NCBI GenBank assembly: GCA_000961745.1
Contig: LAEA01000114.1
Span: forward strand, 1-51,987
Origin: Rhodospirillaceae bacterium BRH_c57
GTDB taxonomy: Bacteria > Pseudomonadota > Alphaproteobacteria > Rhodospirillales > Rhodospirillaceae
Reading direction: 5' to 3'
Length of the DNA stretch: 51,987 bases
Below the pieces are notes generated by a model that saw only the letters and a list, made by a program, of their open reading frames with translations, was not told the origin of the DNA and made no database searches. The translations under genes were made by a program, and so were the position numbers. Shown here in pieces: positions 44,059 to 51,924 of the stretch (positions are counted from its first letter, which is position 1; each line of letters opens with the position of its first letter).

Positions 44059-45714
44059 GTGATAAAGAGTGCAAAGCAGCTTCGCAATCCCATTTCACTC
44101 GCAAAACTCCTGGATCTGCTTTCCAATGAAGCATGGAAGCGGCTCGCGAAAGAGCTCGGCGTGCCTGAAGGTACAGACAGAATAACGGTTCTCCACGACC
44201 CGAGTCTCATTGACCACAAGATCTCGCGGACTATGCTTGTTGAGAGAGTGCTCGAGGAACGGGGTCCAGCAGTGTCCATGCTCGCAGAAGCACTCAGCTT
44301 CCTCGAATCACACGGGGTTGCGGCTCGATCAACGAGCAATGTTGCGACACTGCCTGGTCTGGAGAAGGACCTTGGACCCCAGCAACGGAGAATCCTCACC
44401 GAGTGGAATGACGCTGCGCGTCGGCGCCTGAAGCGCGATGATCGCCTCGAAAAAATGTGGCAAACGGCCTCAGATGCTCTGGATGAGTTATTAGAGCACT
44501 GCTCGGAGCAGAGCAGTGGCAAATGGCGGGATAGACGGGGCTCTGGTTACTTCACCAGGATGGAGGGTGAGGTTCAGTACCACGAAGATGCCGTCACCCT
44601 ACTGCATGATCTGGTTGCAAACATCCAAGCCTCGCTTCCAGATACTCTGGAGGATGAGTTCCTGGAGCGGATCGCTGAAAAATGTTCTGATCTCGTCCTA
44701 CTTTGCGATGATCTATCCAGCGGTCAACCGTCTGGACGAGTTTGTATTAATGATTTTGACGGAGCGACGGATGCCGTCAGGCGGCTCATCGAAGGATTGA
44801 GGCTGATAGCCGACCTTTTGGAGACAGAGGGCGGGCTTGCCGACCTGCTGGAAATCGGAGTCTTTCGCAACCTTCCACAGCTCTATGAACTCTGGCTCCT
44901 CTGCTTCATCCTGCACACCCTGGAAGAAGCGGGATATCCGGTCGAACTCGGGCAAGTGGGGGATGTCGAGCGTCGCCGCGTCTGGAATCTCAAATTTGCG
45001 CAAGCGAGGGTGCCCGTCGCCTGCATTGGGGAGCGTGCATGGGTCTTTTTCCAGTTCAAAAGCGAAAATACGGCGACGATGCCTGACATTTCGATCTTCA
45101 ATAATAAATCTGGTACCGGCGAAGCTATCGCCGTCTTTGATGCCAAGTTCTCTGAGAAACACGGTTACGGGGCAAGCGCTTATAGGAATACTATCGAGAA
45201 ATATTCATGTCTGAAAGGACGTCAAGCCGTCCTCGAATATGAGGATCGGGGCGACCTGAAGCCGCAGGCGAACGTGTTCTATGGTGTACGTCCCCAGACT
45301 CCGGGAGCTGACAGGCTGAAGATGGAGCTGTTTTGCGCTTTCGCTAGGACTAATCGCGCGCTCGCCGTAATCGATTGCTCGCCTAGCTTCAGGGAAGGGT
45401 TGCCCGGCGCCCTTAAGCGGATCCTTGAACTGTCAGAGGAAGATATCCTCCAGGATCAGTATGTGACCTTCGGAAGAAAAGCAGAGACGAGGCCAGATCT
45501 CAAAGCAGACATTGTTGCCGGAATAATTACACAGCAAAGGCTATCCGGAACACTGATTGCCCCTATCAAAGAGACAATTGATGGGATACGGAGCGATGGA
45601 GAGCCGCTGCTTCTCCTCATCGCATCCGATGGCCATTTTGAGGATGGGTCGATCAAGACGCTACGGGTCAATCGTGATATCGTTTGGACCTTGCCACTTG
45701 ATGGAGACAGTTGA
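44059..45714 (+). CDS. PD-(D/E)XK nuclease of DUF2357 type
   Basis: The 551-residue protein has the layout of DUF2357/PDDEXK_7 restriction-like nucleases: a long helical N-terminal half, then LPQLYELWLLCFILHTLEEAGY (the conserved Y-E-x-W, about 272-293). The nuclease core is MPDISIF (Asp343) and AIAVFDAKFSE (Asp361 and Lys363), completing PD-Xn-D-X-K. Such proteins accompany McrB-like GTPases or act in defence islands; no GTPase partner is present here. A GTG at 44059 with AGGAAAG eight bases upstream is the best start; an upstream ATG at 43990 lacks support. Its composition is less GC-rich than the neighbours. Confidence 0.75.
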   Translation: MIKSAKQLRNPISLAKLLDLLSNEAWKRLAKELGVPEGTDRITVLHDPSLIDHKISRTMLVERVLEERGPAVSMLAEALSFLESHGVAARSTSNVATLPGLEKDLGPQQRRILTEWNDAARRRLKRDDRLEKMWQTASDALDELLEHCSEQSSGKWRDRRGSGYFTRMEGEVQYHEDAVTLLHDLVANIQASLPDTLEDEFLERIAEKCSDLVLLCDDLSSGQPSGRVCINDFDGATDAVRRLIEGLRLIADLLETEGGLADLLEIGVFRNLPQLYELWLLCFILHTLEEAGYPVELGQVGDVERRRVWNLKFAQARVPVACIGERAWVFFQFKSENTATMPDISIFNNKSGTGEAIAVFDAKFSEKHGYGASAYRNTIEKYSCLKGRQAVLEYEDRGDLKPQANVFYGVRPQTPGADRLKMELFCAFARTNRALAVIDCSPSFREGLPGALKRILELSEEDILQDQYVTFGRKAETRPDLKADIVAGIITQQRLSGTLIAPIKETIDGIRSDGEPLLLLIASDGHFEDGSIKTLRVNRDIVWTLPLDGDS

Positions 45715-45971
45715 ACCGGGCACTCGGTTCGAGGCGTGAGGCCAGAACTCCCGCCGTCTTTGATTGCGCAATCTGTGGCTTTTCGTTGTTTACTAACCAG
45801 CGCCTGCGCACTCGGAACGGCCGCGATGGGCGCAAAGCAGCCCATATGCTGCAACATCGTCCAGCCTGCACGACAGGTTCCAAGGCAGGATTGGCGCCTG
45901 TTCCACCCAATTGCGCAGCACACAAACACGTACTACACTGGTGGCGCAAACGTAATACGAGGGGTCATTCC

Positions 45972-46460
45972 ATGGCTTTGCCGGTTCAGTCCATCCGTGC
46001 GGTGTCCGAGCATCGCGACGTGCTTCAGGCGGTGGCCGATCTCCTCCGCCAGGGGCGGGAGAAGGATGTCAGGCACTTGCTGGACGACGTGTCGGCCCGC
46101 TCCGTCGGCCCGTTTCGGAGCGAGGCGGCGGCCATCGCCTTCCTGCGGGATCGGCTGGTGGCCAGCCTGCGACCGAAGATGGTGTGGTTGTTCGGCAGCC
46201 GCGCCCGTGGGGATGCCCGGCCCGACAGTGATTTCGACTTGCTGGTGGTGCTGCCCGACGGCCTGTCGGAGGCCGCCTATATCCCCAAAGCCGTCGCGGC
46301 GCCGCTGGTCGCCTGCGGCCTGCCGTTCGACGTCGTGCCCTGCACTTGGGCTGCGTTTATGGCCGACCGTGCGCTGGACGGCACCCTGGTCAACCGGGTC
46401 GTGACCGAGGGGCGATTGCTGTACCAGGACCGGGTACTGCGCCGGAAAGGTGCGGCATGA
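45972..46460 (+). CDS. mntA: MNT-type nucleotidyltransferase (antitoxin)
   Basis: The 162-residue protein has the minimal nucleotidyltransferase motif GSRARGDARPDSDFDLLVVL (G-S-x10-D-x-D). In HEPN/MNT toxin-antitoxin systems this enzyme modifies the HEPN toxin with AMP and silences it. An unusual 60-residue helical N-terminus precedes the motif. The start at 45972 is chosen because MALPVQSIRAVSEHRD opens the helical part. It shares four bases with the HEPN gene. Confidence 0.85.
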   Translation: MALPVQSIRAVSEHRDVLQAVADLLRQGREKDVRHLLDDVSARSVGPFRSEAAAIAFLRDRLVASLRPKMVWLFGSRARGDARPDSDFDLLVVLPDGLSEAAYIPKAVAAPLVACGLPFDVVPCTWAAFMADRALDGTLVNRVVTEGRLLYQDRVLRRKGAA

Positions 46461-46849
46461 GCGGCCATGTGACCAGCTACATCGCGCTCGCCAAGGAAGA
46501 CCTGGCGGTGGCCAAAAAGCTGATTGCCGGGCACCCGCGACACGCCGCGTTCAACATTGAGCAGGCGGCCGAGAAACTGCTGAAAGCCGTGCTGACCGCC
46601 GAAGGGATCCGCTTCCCGACCAGCCACCACCAACTGGGCGCCCTTGCCGCGCTGCTGCCGGAAGAGCACCTGTGGCGGGCCGACCTGATGGCCTTCGACG
46701 ACTTCACGTCCTACGCCACCGCCGTGCGCTATCCCAGACCGGGCGGCGGGATGCCCCATGACCCGGAGGACGCCGATCTGCGCGCTGGCTGGGCGGAGGT
46801 TTCCGCCCTGGTCGATGAGATCGAGGATTGGTGCAAGGACAGGCCGTAA
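46457..46849 (+). CDS. HEPN domain protein (toxin partner)
   Basis: The 130-residue protein is a four-helix HEPN domain: SYIALAKEDLAVAKKLIAGH, then the family signature RHAAFNIEQAAEKLLKAVLT, and a C-terminal LVDEIEDWCKD helix. A clear R-x4-6-H catalytic motif is not seen, so it may belong to the HEPN group without RNase activity or use other residues. It is coupled to the nucleotidyltransferase by ATGA. The pair forms a HEPN/MNT module, usually a toxin-antitoxin or defence unit. Confidence 0.85.
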   Translation: MSGHVTSYIALAKEDLAVAKKLIAGHPRHAAFNIEQAAEKLLKAVLTAEGIRFPTSHHQLGALAALLPEEHLWRADLMAFDDFTSYATAVRYPRPGGGMPHDPEDADLRAGWAEVSALVDEIEDWCKDRP

Positions 46850-47018
46850 CCGGCCCAGGGACGTCGTCCTGGACGTTTTTCTTGGGACAAATTTGGGACA
46901 CTGCGCCGTGGGAAACAGGGGGAATCGGGGGTATTCCAGGGTAGCCGTTTATCCGACAACCTACTGATATAATTTAAATTTCTTTTAAATTACAAGGGCT
47001 TAATGTGTTCCCTGATGC

Positions 47019-47064
47019 GCTTCCCAAGCTTAAGACGAGGGTTCGATTCCCTTCACCCGCTCCA
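47019..47064 (+). repeat. 3' half of tRNA-Gly(GCC), attachment scar
   Basis: GCTTCCCAAGCTTAAGACGA, GGGTTCGATTCCC and TTCACCCGCTCCA reproduce the anticodon arm (TCCCAAG with a GCC-type loop), T-arm and CCA end of an alphaproteobacterial tRNA-Gly. The D-arm and 5' acceptor strand are replaced by A/T-rich DNA. It marks where an element once integrated into a tRNA-Gly gene. The inverted repeat AATTTAAA-N5-TTTAAATT lies 28 bp upstream. Confidence 0.85.
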
Positions 47065-47657
47065 TGGCGTCAGCGTCAGTTCGGTGCAACGCATCTGGCG
47101 CGCCCATGGTTTGCAGCCCCACCGCTGGCGCCAATTCAAGCTGTCCAACGACCCCCAATTCGCCGCCAAGGTCCGCGATGTCGTCGGCCTCTACATGAAC
47201 CCGCCGGCCCATGCCGTCATCGTCTCCATCGACGAGAAAAGCCAGATCCAGGCGCTTGACCGCACCCAACCCGGCCTGCCCCTGAAGCCCGGCCGATGCG
47301 GCACGATGACCCATGACTACAAGCGCAATGGCACCACCACCCTGTTTGCCGCCCTCAACATCCTGGACGGCACCGTTATCGGGCGCTGCATGCCCAAGCA
47401 TACCCACCAGGAGTTCATCAAGTTTCTGGATGCCGTCGAGCGGGCCGTTCCAGCGGGCAAGCTCATCCACGCCATTGCCGACAACTACGCCACCCACAAG
47501 CACCCCAAGGTCCTGGAATGGCTGGCCGACCATCCGCGCTGGGTTTTCCATTTCACCCCGATCTCGGCCTCGTGGCTCAACGCCGTCGAGGACTTCTTCT
47601 CCATCATCACCCGCAGGCGCATCCGGCGTGGCGTCTTCAAATCCGTTTCCGACCTGA

Positions 47658-48593
47658 GAGTCCGTCCGCAAAGTTCCCTATGATTGGTGCCTTGCGATTC
47701 TGCGCAGCATGAGGCGGATCATGGCCAGGCGTAGAAAGGCCAGCGCCATCCTGGCGAGGTTTTCGAAGTCCTTTGCGAGGCGTCGGCAGCGGCCCAGCCA
47801 CCCGAAGGTGCGTTCGACGATCCATCGTTTGGGCAGCACCTCGAAGCCCTTGGCGGTGTCGGAGCGCTTGACGATTTCCAGATGCCACACCCCGAGTTCG
47901 CGTACCGCCGCCGCCGTGGCGGCCCCCTGGTAGCCGCCGTCGGCAAAGACCCGGACAATGAACGGAAAGAGGCGGCGGACCTCTTTGAGCACCGGCAACG
48001 CGCCGTCGCGATCCTGGACACTGGCGGGCTGAATGTGGGCGGCCAGGATCAGGCCGAGCGTATCGACGACGATGTGCCGCTTCTTGCCTTTGACCTTTTT
48101 GCCCGCGTCGTAGCCCGAGGGGTCGATCCGGGCCCCCCTTTTTCCGCCCCTTTGACGCTCTGACTGTCGATGATCGCTGCCGTCGGGCTGGCTTCCTTGC
48201 CGGAAAGTTCCCGCACTTCGACGAACAGGGCGTGATGGAGGCGGGCCAGGGTGCCATCCCACTCCCACAGCCCGAGATATTCATGAACCGTGCTCTTGGG
48301 GGGCAGGTCCTTGGGCAATGCCCGCCATTGGCACCCGGTCATCAGCACGTAGAAGATGCCGTTCAACACCTTGCGGATGTTCACCGTCCGCTGGCGGCCG
48401 CCGCGTTTGGCCGGTGGGATCAGCGGCTCCACCAGCGCCCATTCCTCATCGGTCAGGTCACTCGGATAGCGCAGCCCAGGCCGCTCATAGACCCGCCGGT
48501 TCTCCTTCGTCCACATGCTGCCCCCCCAATTCGTCTGGAGAGCCATGGAATCACAACCGATTCATCAGAATCAAGAACCTTCCGGACGGGCTC
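47658..48593 (-). mobile_element. IS5-family (IS427-like) insertion sequence, 936 bp
   Basis: The ends read GAGTCCGTCCG and GAGCCCGTCCG inwards and are flanked by the direct repeat TGA (47655-47657 and 48594-48596), the T-N-A type target duplication of the IS427 group. The element lies in the IS630 transposase gene. Confidence 0.9.
47678..48516 (-). CDS. IS5-family transposase, two frames joined by -1 frameshift
   Basis: The first frame (48516 to 48049) supplies [20 protein letters not shown], the first catalytic Asp region [16 protein letters not shown] and the HTH part. The second (47678-48268 window, used from about 48140 down) supplies [31 protein letters not shown] and [17 protein letters not shown], which hold the remaining DDE residues. 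The frames cross at a run of five A's and six G's (48133-48143 as complement), a good -1 slippery site. The full product would have about 278 residues. Coordinates cover both frames. Confidence 0.88.
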
Positions 48594-48937
48594 TGAAGGA
48601 AGCCATCCGCCGTTACATCCGCGACCACAATGCCAAAGCAGCCAAACCCTTCATGTGGCCTGCTGACCCAGACAAGATCATCGCCGCCGTCAGGCGTAGG
48701 CACCAAACGTTAGATTCTAACCACTAGTACAGGGAAGTCTACTTCAGCGTTTCTTTGCGGCTATTGCACTTTCTCGCCATCCACTTCCATCCTGAGCGTT
48801 TATTGCTTACATGAACCACTCTTGAGGGGGTAAATTATTGTCACCACAAAATATTTTCTTTTACGATACCTGTTGCCTGTTATTGACTTTTGATTTTCGT
48901 TATCACATAATTATGAAAGATGCAAGGGGATAAAATA

Positions 48938-49396
48938 ATGACAATTCAAATGACAGCGGTACTGAAGAAAAACCCGGGCTGGGAAGCAGGGGACGGACGC
49001 TGGGATGAGATGCCGGCACGTTATTCAGCTGTAAAATGCGGAAAATCGGCGATTGGATGGATCACACTCTGGCCGAGGTACATCGAGCTTGATGGGCATC
49101 GCGTGGCACAGCTGCCGTACGTTTCGCTGAAAATCGCTGACTCGCGTGGGGGAGCTATGAGCCGGCACATCGGCGAGGGGATCATGCACGCCGGAATTGA
49201 AATGGATGGATATCTGCTCAACGTCAAAATTCAGAAGAAATCTGATGGTCGCAGGAAGGCAGGATATCTGTTCGATGTGCAGATCGCGATGAGTGAAGCG
49301 GCGGAAGTTGAGCAGCCGGCCTGGATGTCGACGCCGGGCTTAAACGAGATCGAAACATCGATAAATCAAGCGGAAGCATTCTTCAGCGACGATTGA
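48938..49396 (+). CDS. Uncharacterised 152-residue protein
   Basis: The ATG at 48938 has AGGGGA upstream within an A/T-rich leader. The protein looks compact and beta-rich (SAIGWITLWPRYIELDGHRV, MDGYLLNVKIQKKSDGRR) with an acidic C-terminal tail containing helix LNEIETSINQAEAFFSDD. No family is recognised. Base composition is lower in GC than anything left of 47 kb. It overlaps the convergent gene by 31 bases. Confidence 0.6.
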   Translation: MTIQMTAVLKKNPGWEAGDGRWDEMPARYSAVKCGKSAIGWITLWPRYIELDGHRVAQLPYVSLKIADSRGGAMSRHIGEGIMHAGIEMDGYLLNVKIQKKSDGRRKAGYLFDVQIAMSEAAEVEQPAWMSTPGLNEIETSINQAEAFFSDD

Positions 49397-49722
49397 TCGA
49401 TCTCTCCGCCGAGCTGCTCAATGATCATCCACGCGGCACGGCACATCTCTCGCCGATCCACTTCCTGGAGATGATCAGCATGCTTCAGCACAGCCAGAAC
49501 TGCGTTGAAAGCTGTGAACGCTGACTCCCTAGCGTTCCTGTGCTTTGAGCCGCGTAGCCATGCCTCAAAGTTTCGAAGCTCAGTTGGAGTGAGTTTCCCG
49601 ATTAAATCGCCGGGCACATCTTCGATTGCGGTTGCAGAGATCGGGAATGATCCGAGCTGAATACGCTTACCCTGGGTTGAGCGATAAACTTTTGTGCGGT
49701 TCGCGACAATTCTGTATTCCAT
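49366..49722 (-). CDS. Uncharacterised protein, probable autoregulated, related to the 319-residue protein
   Basis: The 118-residue product begins YRIVANRTKVYRSTQGKRIQ with LGSFP next; the 319-residue protein at 50893 begins with a similar layout (RRIYLRES, GKRTYRQIGTFG). A second resemblance is AVLAVLKHADHLQEV here and AARAVISHAADLEPL there. The rest is helical. GGAGGG lies seven bases before the ATG. Two ATGTACC/GGTACAT dyads overlap its promoter, so it is probably repressed by itself or by a relative. No named family is recognised. Confidence 0.65.
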   Translation of the reverse strand: MEYRIVANRTKVYRSTQGKRIQLGSFPISATAIEDVPGDLIGKLTPTELRNFEAWLRGSKHRNARESAFTAFNAVLAVLKHADHLQEVDRREMCRAAWMIIEQLGGEIDQSSLKNASA

Positions 49723-49749
49723 GATTTTTCCCTCCGCATGAATTTCATC

Positions 49750-49811
49750 ATGTACCTATAATATGGGTACATAGTGATGTCAAACAAAATGTACCCACTT
49801 TATGGGTACAT
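49750..49811. promoter_or_regulatory. Two operator dyads ATGTACC / GGTACAT
   Basis: ATGTACC pairs with GGGTACAT across 49750-49772, and ATGTACCCA-N5-TGGGTACAT is a perfect dyad at 49789-49811. The first contains a -10-like TATTAT for the minus-strand gene at 49722. The 39-bp spacing places both on nearly the same DNA face. Confidence 0.75.
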
Positions 49812-50258
49812 GAAGAAGTACTGCGGAACAGTCCTCGCCAGCCTGCACCGGAGGGGAACAGGCTGTCGCGGGAATCGACAACAAACCTCAGGAGGGGATA
49901 AAGATCTCGTGCGCTGCGGAAGCGCATCCATTTCTCGGCAGATAGTAGCCATGCCGTGCCAACATTGGTTTAGAAGGCCGTAGAGCCGTACCGAGATGTG
50001 AGGGGGCTAGTTCGGTATACCGTGAGGAGAGGTTGGGTGCTGGCGGCCCTCCAAACCATTCCTGAGCCATATGCCGTATGCCGTGGAGGGTGAGGAAAAG
50101 GTGCGGTGCCGTGAGAGGGGGTTGAGCAAGGTCCGCCGGTACAGTTCAGCTTCCTGAAAGAAACAAAGCCCGCGGAGCGGCACGGCCCTTCCTTCCTTCA
50201 TGCCGCAGCGCAGGGCGACGTCGTCGAGGCGTTTCTGCGCTCCCGTGCTCATAGGTCT
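49812..50258. other. Non-coding stretch, composition unlike its neighbours
   Basis: About 450 bp without a convincing gene. A minus-strand frame at 50007-50252 begins MSTGAQKRLDDVALRCG but shows no family pattern. TGCCGT appears repeatedly between 50070 and 50120. It may be an origin, transfer or RNA region; this is not resolved. Confidence 0.45.
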
Positions 50259-50280
50259 GGGGAATGCGTCAGCATTCCCC
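50259..50280. terminator. Perfect hairpin GGGGAATGC-GTCA-GCATTCCCC
   Basis: A nine-base-pair stem with a four-base loop, followed on the plus strand by TCAATAAAAAAG. It could terminate transcription or protect an RNA end. Confidence 0.6.
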
Positions 50281-50296
50281 TCAATAAAAAAGAAAC

Positions 50297-50384
50297 ATCA
50301 CAGCATCACAGCATCACAGCATCACAGCATCACAGCATCACAGCATCACAGCATCACAGCATCACAGCATCACAGCATCACAGC
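50297..50384 (+). repeat. Tandem repeat, 11 copies of ATCACAGC
   Basis: Eleven perfect head-to-tail copies of an eight-base unit, with no interruption. Perfect identity suggests recent expansion and a length that may vary between isolates. Confidence 0.95.
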
Positions 50385-50527
50385 ATCCGACAAAATCCAT
50401 CTTCAAAGATTCCGCCTACTATATAAAAAAAGAGAACTTATAGGTATGGGGTAAATTCCTACGAATGAGTATCTGTGCGGCTTTCAGCGGCTCCCCTGCC
50501 CCCTCCAGCACAACCATCTGGCAAACC

Positions 50528-50877
50528 GCTACAGACACTCTATAGCACCGGAAAACCCTGATTCTGTGCGGCTTACAGCTTGCTACAGACCGTCGGCAGC
50601 AAGGCCGGTAAAAATACTGCTACAGACCATCTATAGCAGTCGATTTGTGAGTGCTATAGAGCGTCTGTAGCGGTTTGCTATAGAGCGTCTGTAGCGGTTT
50701 GCTATAGACCGTCTATAGCAGTTAAACGGATGCATCTACAGAATGCATATAGATACTACTACAGAGTATCTATAGCATCATCATGTACCACATATTATAA
50801 TGCTATAGAGACTCTGTAGATTTCGCTTGCCGTCTTCCATAATGATTTGTACGGTAGTGCTATAGATCGTCTATAGC
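50528..50877. repeat. Array of ten 19-bp dyads, consensus GCTAYAGA-N3-TCTRTAGC
   Basis: Good copies start at 50528, 50619, 50653, 50677, 50701, 50758, 50802 and 50859; degenerate ones at 50582 and 50735. The copies at 50653, 50677 and 50701 are exactly 24 bp apart. The last dyad ends five bases before the ribosome site of the 319-residue gene, so binding there would affect that gene. The array looks like a partition, origin or multi-operator site. Confidence 0.9.
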
Positions 50878-50892
50878 ACAAAAGGAACGGGA

Positions 50893-51852
50893 ATGGGTAT
50901 CGAGATCACAGTTCAGAGCCGCCGTATTTACCTTCGTGAGTCTTCCCGCGTCGGCGGCAAACGTACATACCGGCAGATCGGAACGTTTGGTGTCGGCGAG
51001 AGCTTGTCCGCCGTGCCCGAAGATGTGAAGGCTCAGGTTGCTGATCGCCTGTCGCTAATCGCATCAGAGCACGCCGACACGATCATTCATGAAGCCATCA
51101 TCGGTATGGAAGCCGCTCGTGCAGTGATCTCTCATGCCGCTGATCTTGAGCCACTGAGAGCTTCCACAGCATCCCTCGCCGACTCCCTCGGCATCACTGT
51201 GGGCACCTCAGCACAGCCTGCTGATCAGGAGCCAAAAAAGGTTGACTCCAGTGAGCTGATCAAATGGATGCGGATGTTCTCTGCTACAGCTGATCAGATG
51301 AGTGCAGAAACAAAGCAGAAGCTCGCTGAAGCCGCTCAGGCACTTGTGCTCGCGATGACCGCGGCACCGAAGCCAGCTGCTGCTGATGACGATCCCTTCG
51401 GCGACATCCTGCCGCCGGCACCGGAGCCGAAATGGCACGATCACATGGTCCCGTCACATCGTGTCAACGATTTAAAGGCTTATCGCGGAAAGCCGGAATT
51501 CATGAAAAAGCTTTCAGATTCTTACCCGTCCACCGACGTCGCAGGGCTTTTTGAAGAATTTAAAAACGCGAACGCTGAAAAAATGGAGGGAGAACAGGAG
51601 TGCGATATCAATGTTTCTTTCCGCTGCTTTCTGTACCACAGCGTTTTAGAAGCGAATCGTGCGGCACTGGGAGATAGAACACACGTAAATCTAGCTGCTG
51701 AGATCGCCTGGGTGACTGGTAAAGCTCTCACCCCTTCGCATATCGCACGGTACAAAATTGTGGACAATGCGGATTGGGATCCAGTGAGCGATGATGTCGA
51801 AAGAGATATCGCTGCATTTGCAGATAAAATCGGATACATGCTGAATCGCTGA
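50893..51852 (+). CDS. Uncharacterised 319-residue protein behind the dyad array
   Basis: No named family is recognised. The N-terminal 50 residues (TVQSRRIYLRES, GKRTYRQIGTFG) resemble the protein at 49366. A long helical region follows (SSELIKWMRMFSATADQMSA, then AETKQKLAEAAQALVLAMTA), then a Pro-rich hinge (DDDPFGDILPPAPEPKW) and a C-terminal domain of about 140 residues (from MVPSHRVNDLKAYRG). AAGGA precedes the ATG. The position right after ten dyads suggests it binds them, as an initiator, partition protein or regulator; no enzyme motif is visible. Confidence 0.7.
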   Translation: MGIEITVQSRRIYLRESSRVGGKRTYRQIGTFGVGESLSAVPEDVKAQVADRLSLIASEHADTIIHEAIIGMEAARAVISHAADLEPLRASTASLADSLGITVGTSAQPADQEPKKVDSSELIKWMRMFSATADQMSAETKQKLAEAAQALVLAMTAAPKPAAADDDPFGDILPPAPEPKWHDHMVPSHRVNDLKAYRGKPEFMKKLSDSYPSTDVAGLFEEFKNANAEKMEGEQECDINVSFRCFLYHSVLEANRAALGDRTHVNLAAEIAWVTGKALTPSHIARYKIVDNADWDPVSDDVERDIAAFADKIGYMLNR

Positions 51853-51874
51853 AAAACAGAATTATAATACTACA

Positions 51875-51924
51875 GCACAAACCTAAACCACGGCATCACA
51901 TGGTGCCGTGGTTTAGGGTTGTGC
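51875..51924. repeat. Long 21-bp hairpin downstream of the 319-residue gene
   Basis: GCACAAACCTAAACCACGGC (51875-51894, plus A) pairs with 51904-51924 with a single mismatch and an eight-base loop. No T-run follows, so it could be a strong structural terminator, an RNA element or a recombination site. Confidence 0.75.

Larger units (their letters stand above)
47066..48727 (+). pseudogene. IS630-family transposase gene, 5'-truncated and split by an IS5-family element
   Basis: The frame 47066-47657 plus 48597-48727 encodes an IS630-type transposase. [17 protein letters not shown] is followed by the DDE residues in [25 protein letters not shown] and [10 protein letters not shown], and the C-terminus AAKPFMWPADPDKIIAAV. 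The gene lacks its N-terminus, which ends at the tRNA-Gly scar, and is interrupted by the 936-bp IS5 element. Removing the insert and one TGA restores SVSDLKEAIRRYIRDHN without a frameshift, so the insertion came into an otherwise intact region. Confidence 0.9.

Noticed and set aside
10440-47064. Functional tRNA genes
   Set aside because: All three tRNA-like stretches lack the D-arm and 5' acceptor strand, so none can fold into a complete tRNA.
50297-50877. Possible CRISPR array
   Set aside because: The octamers are contiguous without spacers, and the 19-bp dyads are unevenly spaced, palindromic and without cas genes.
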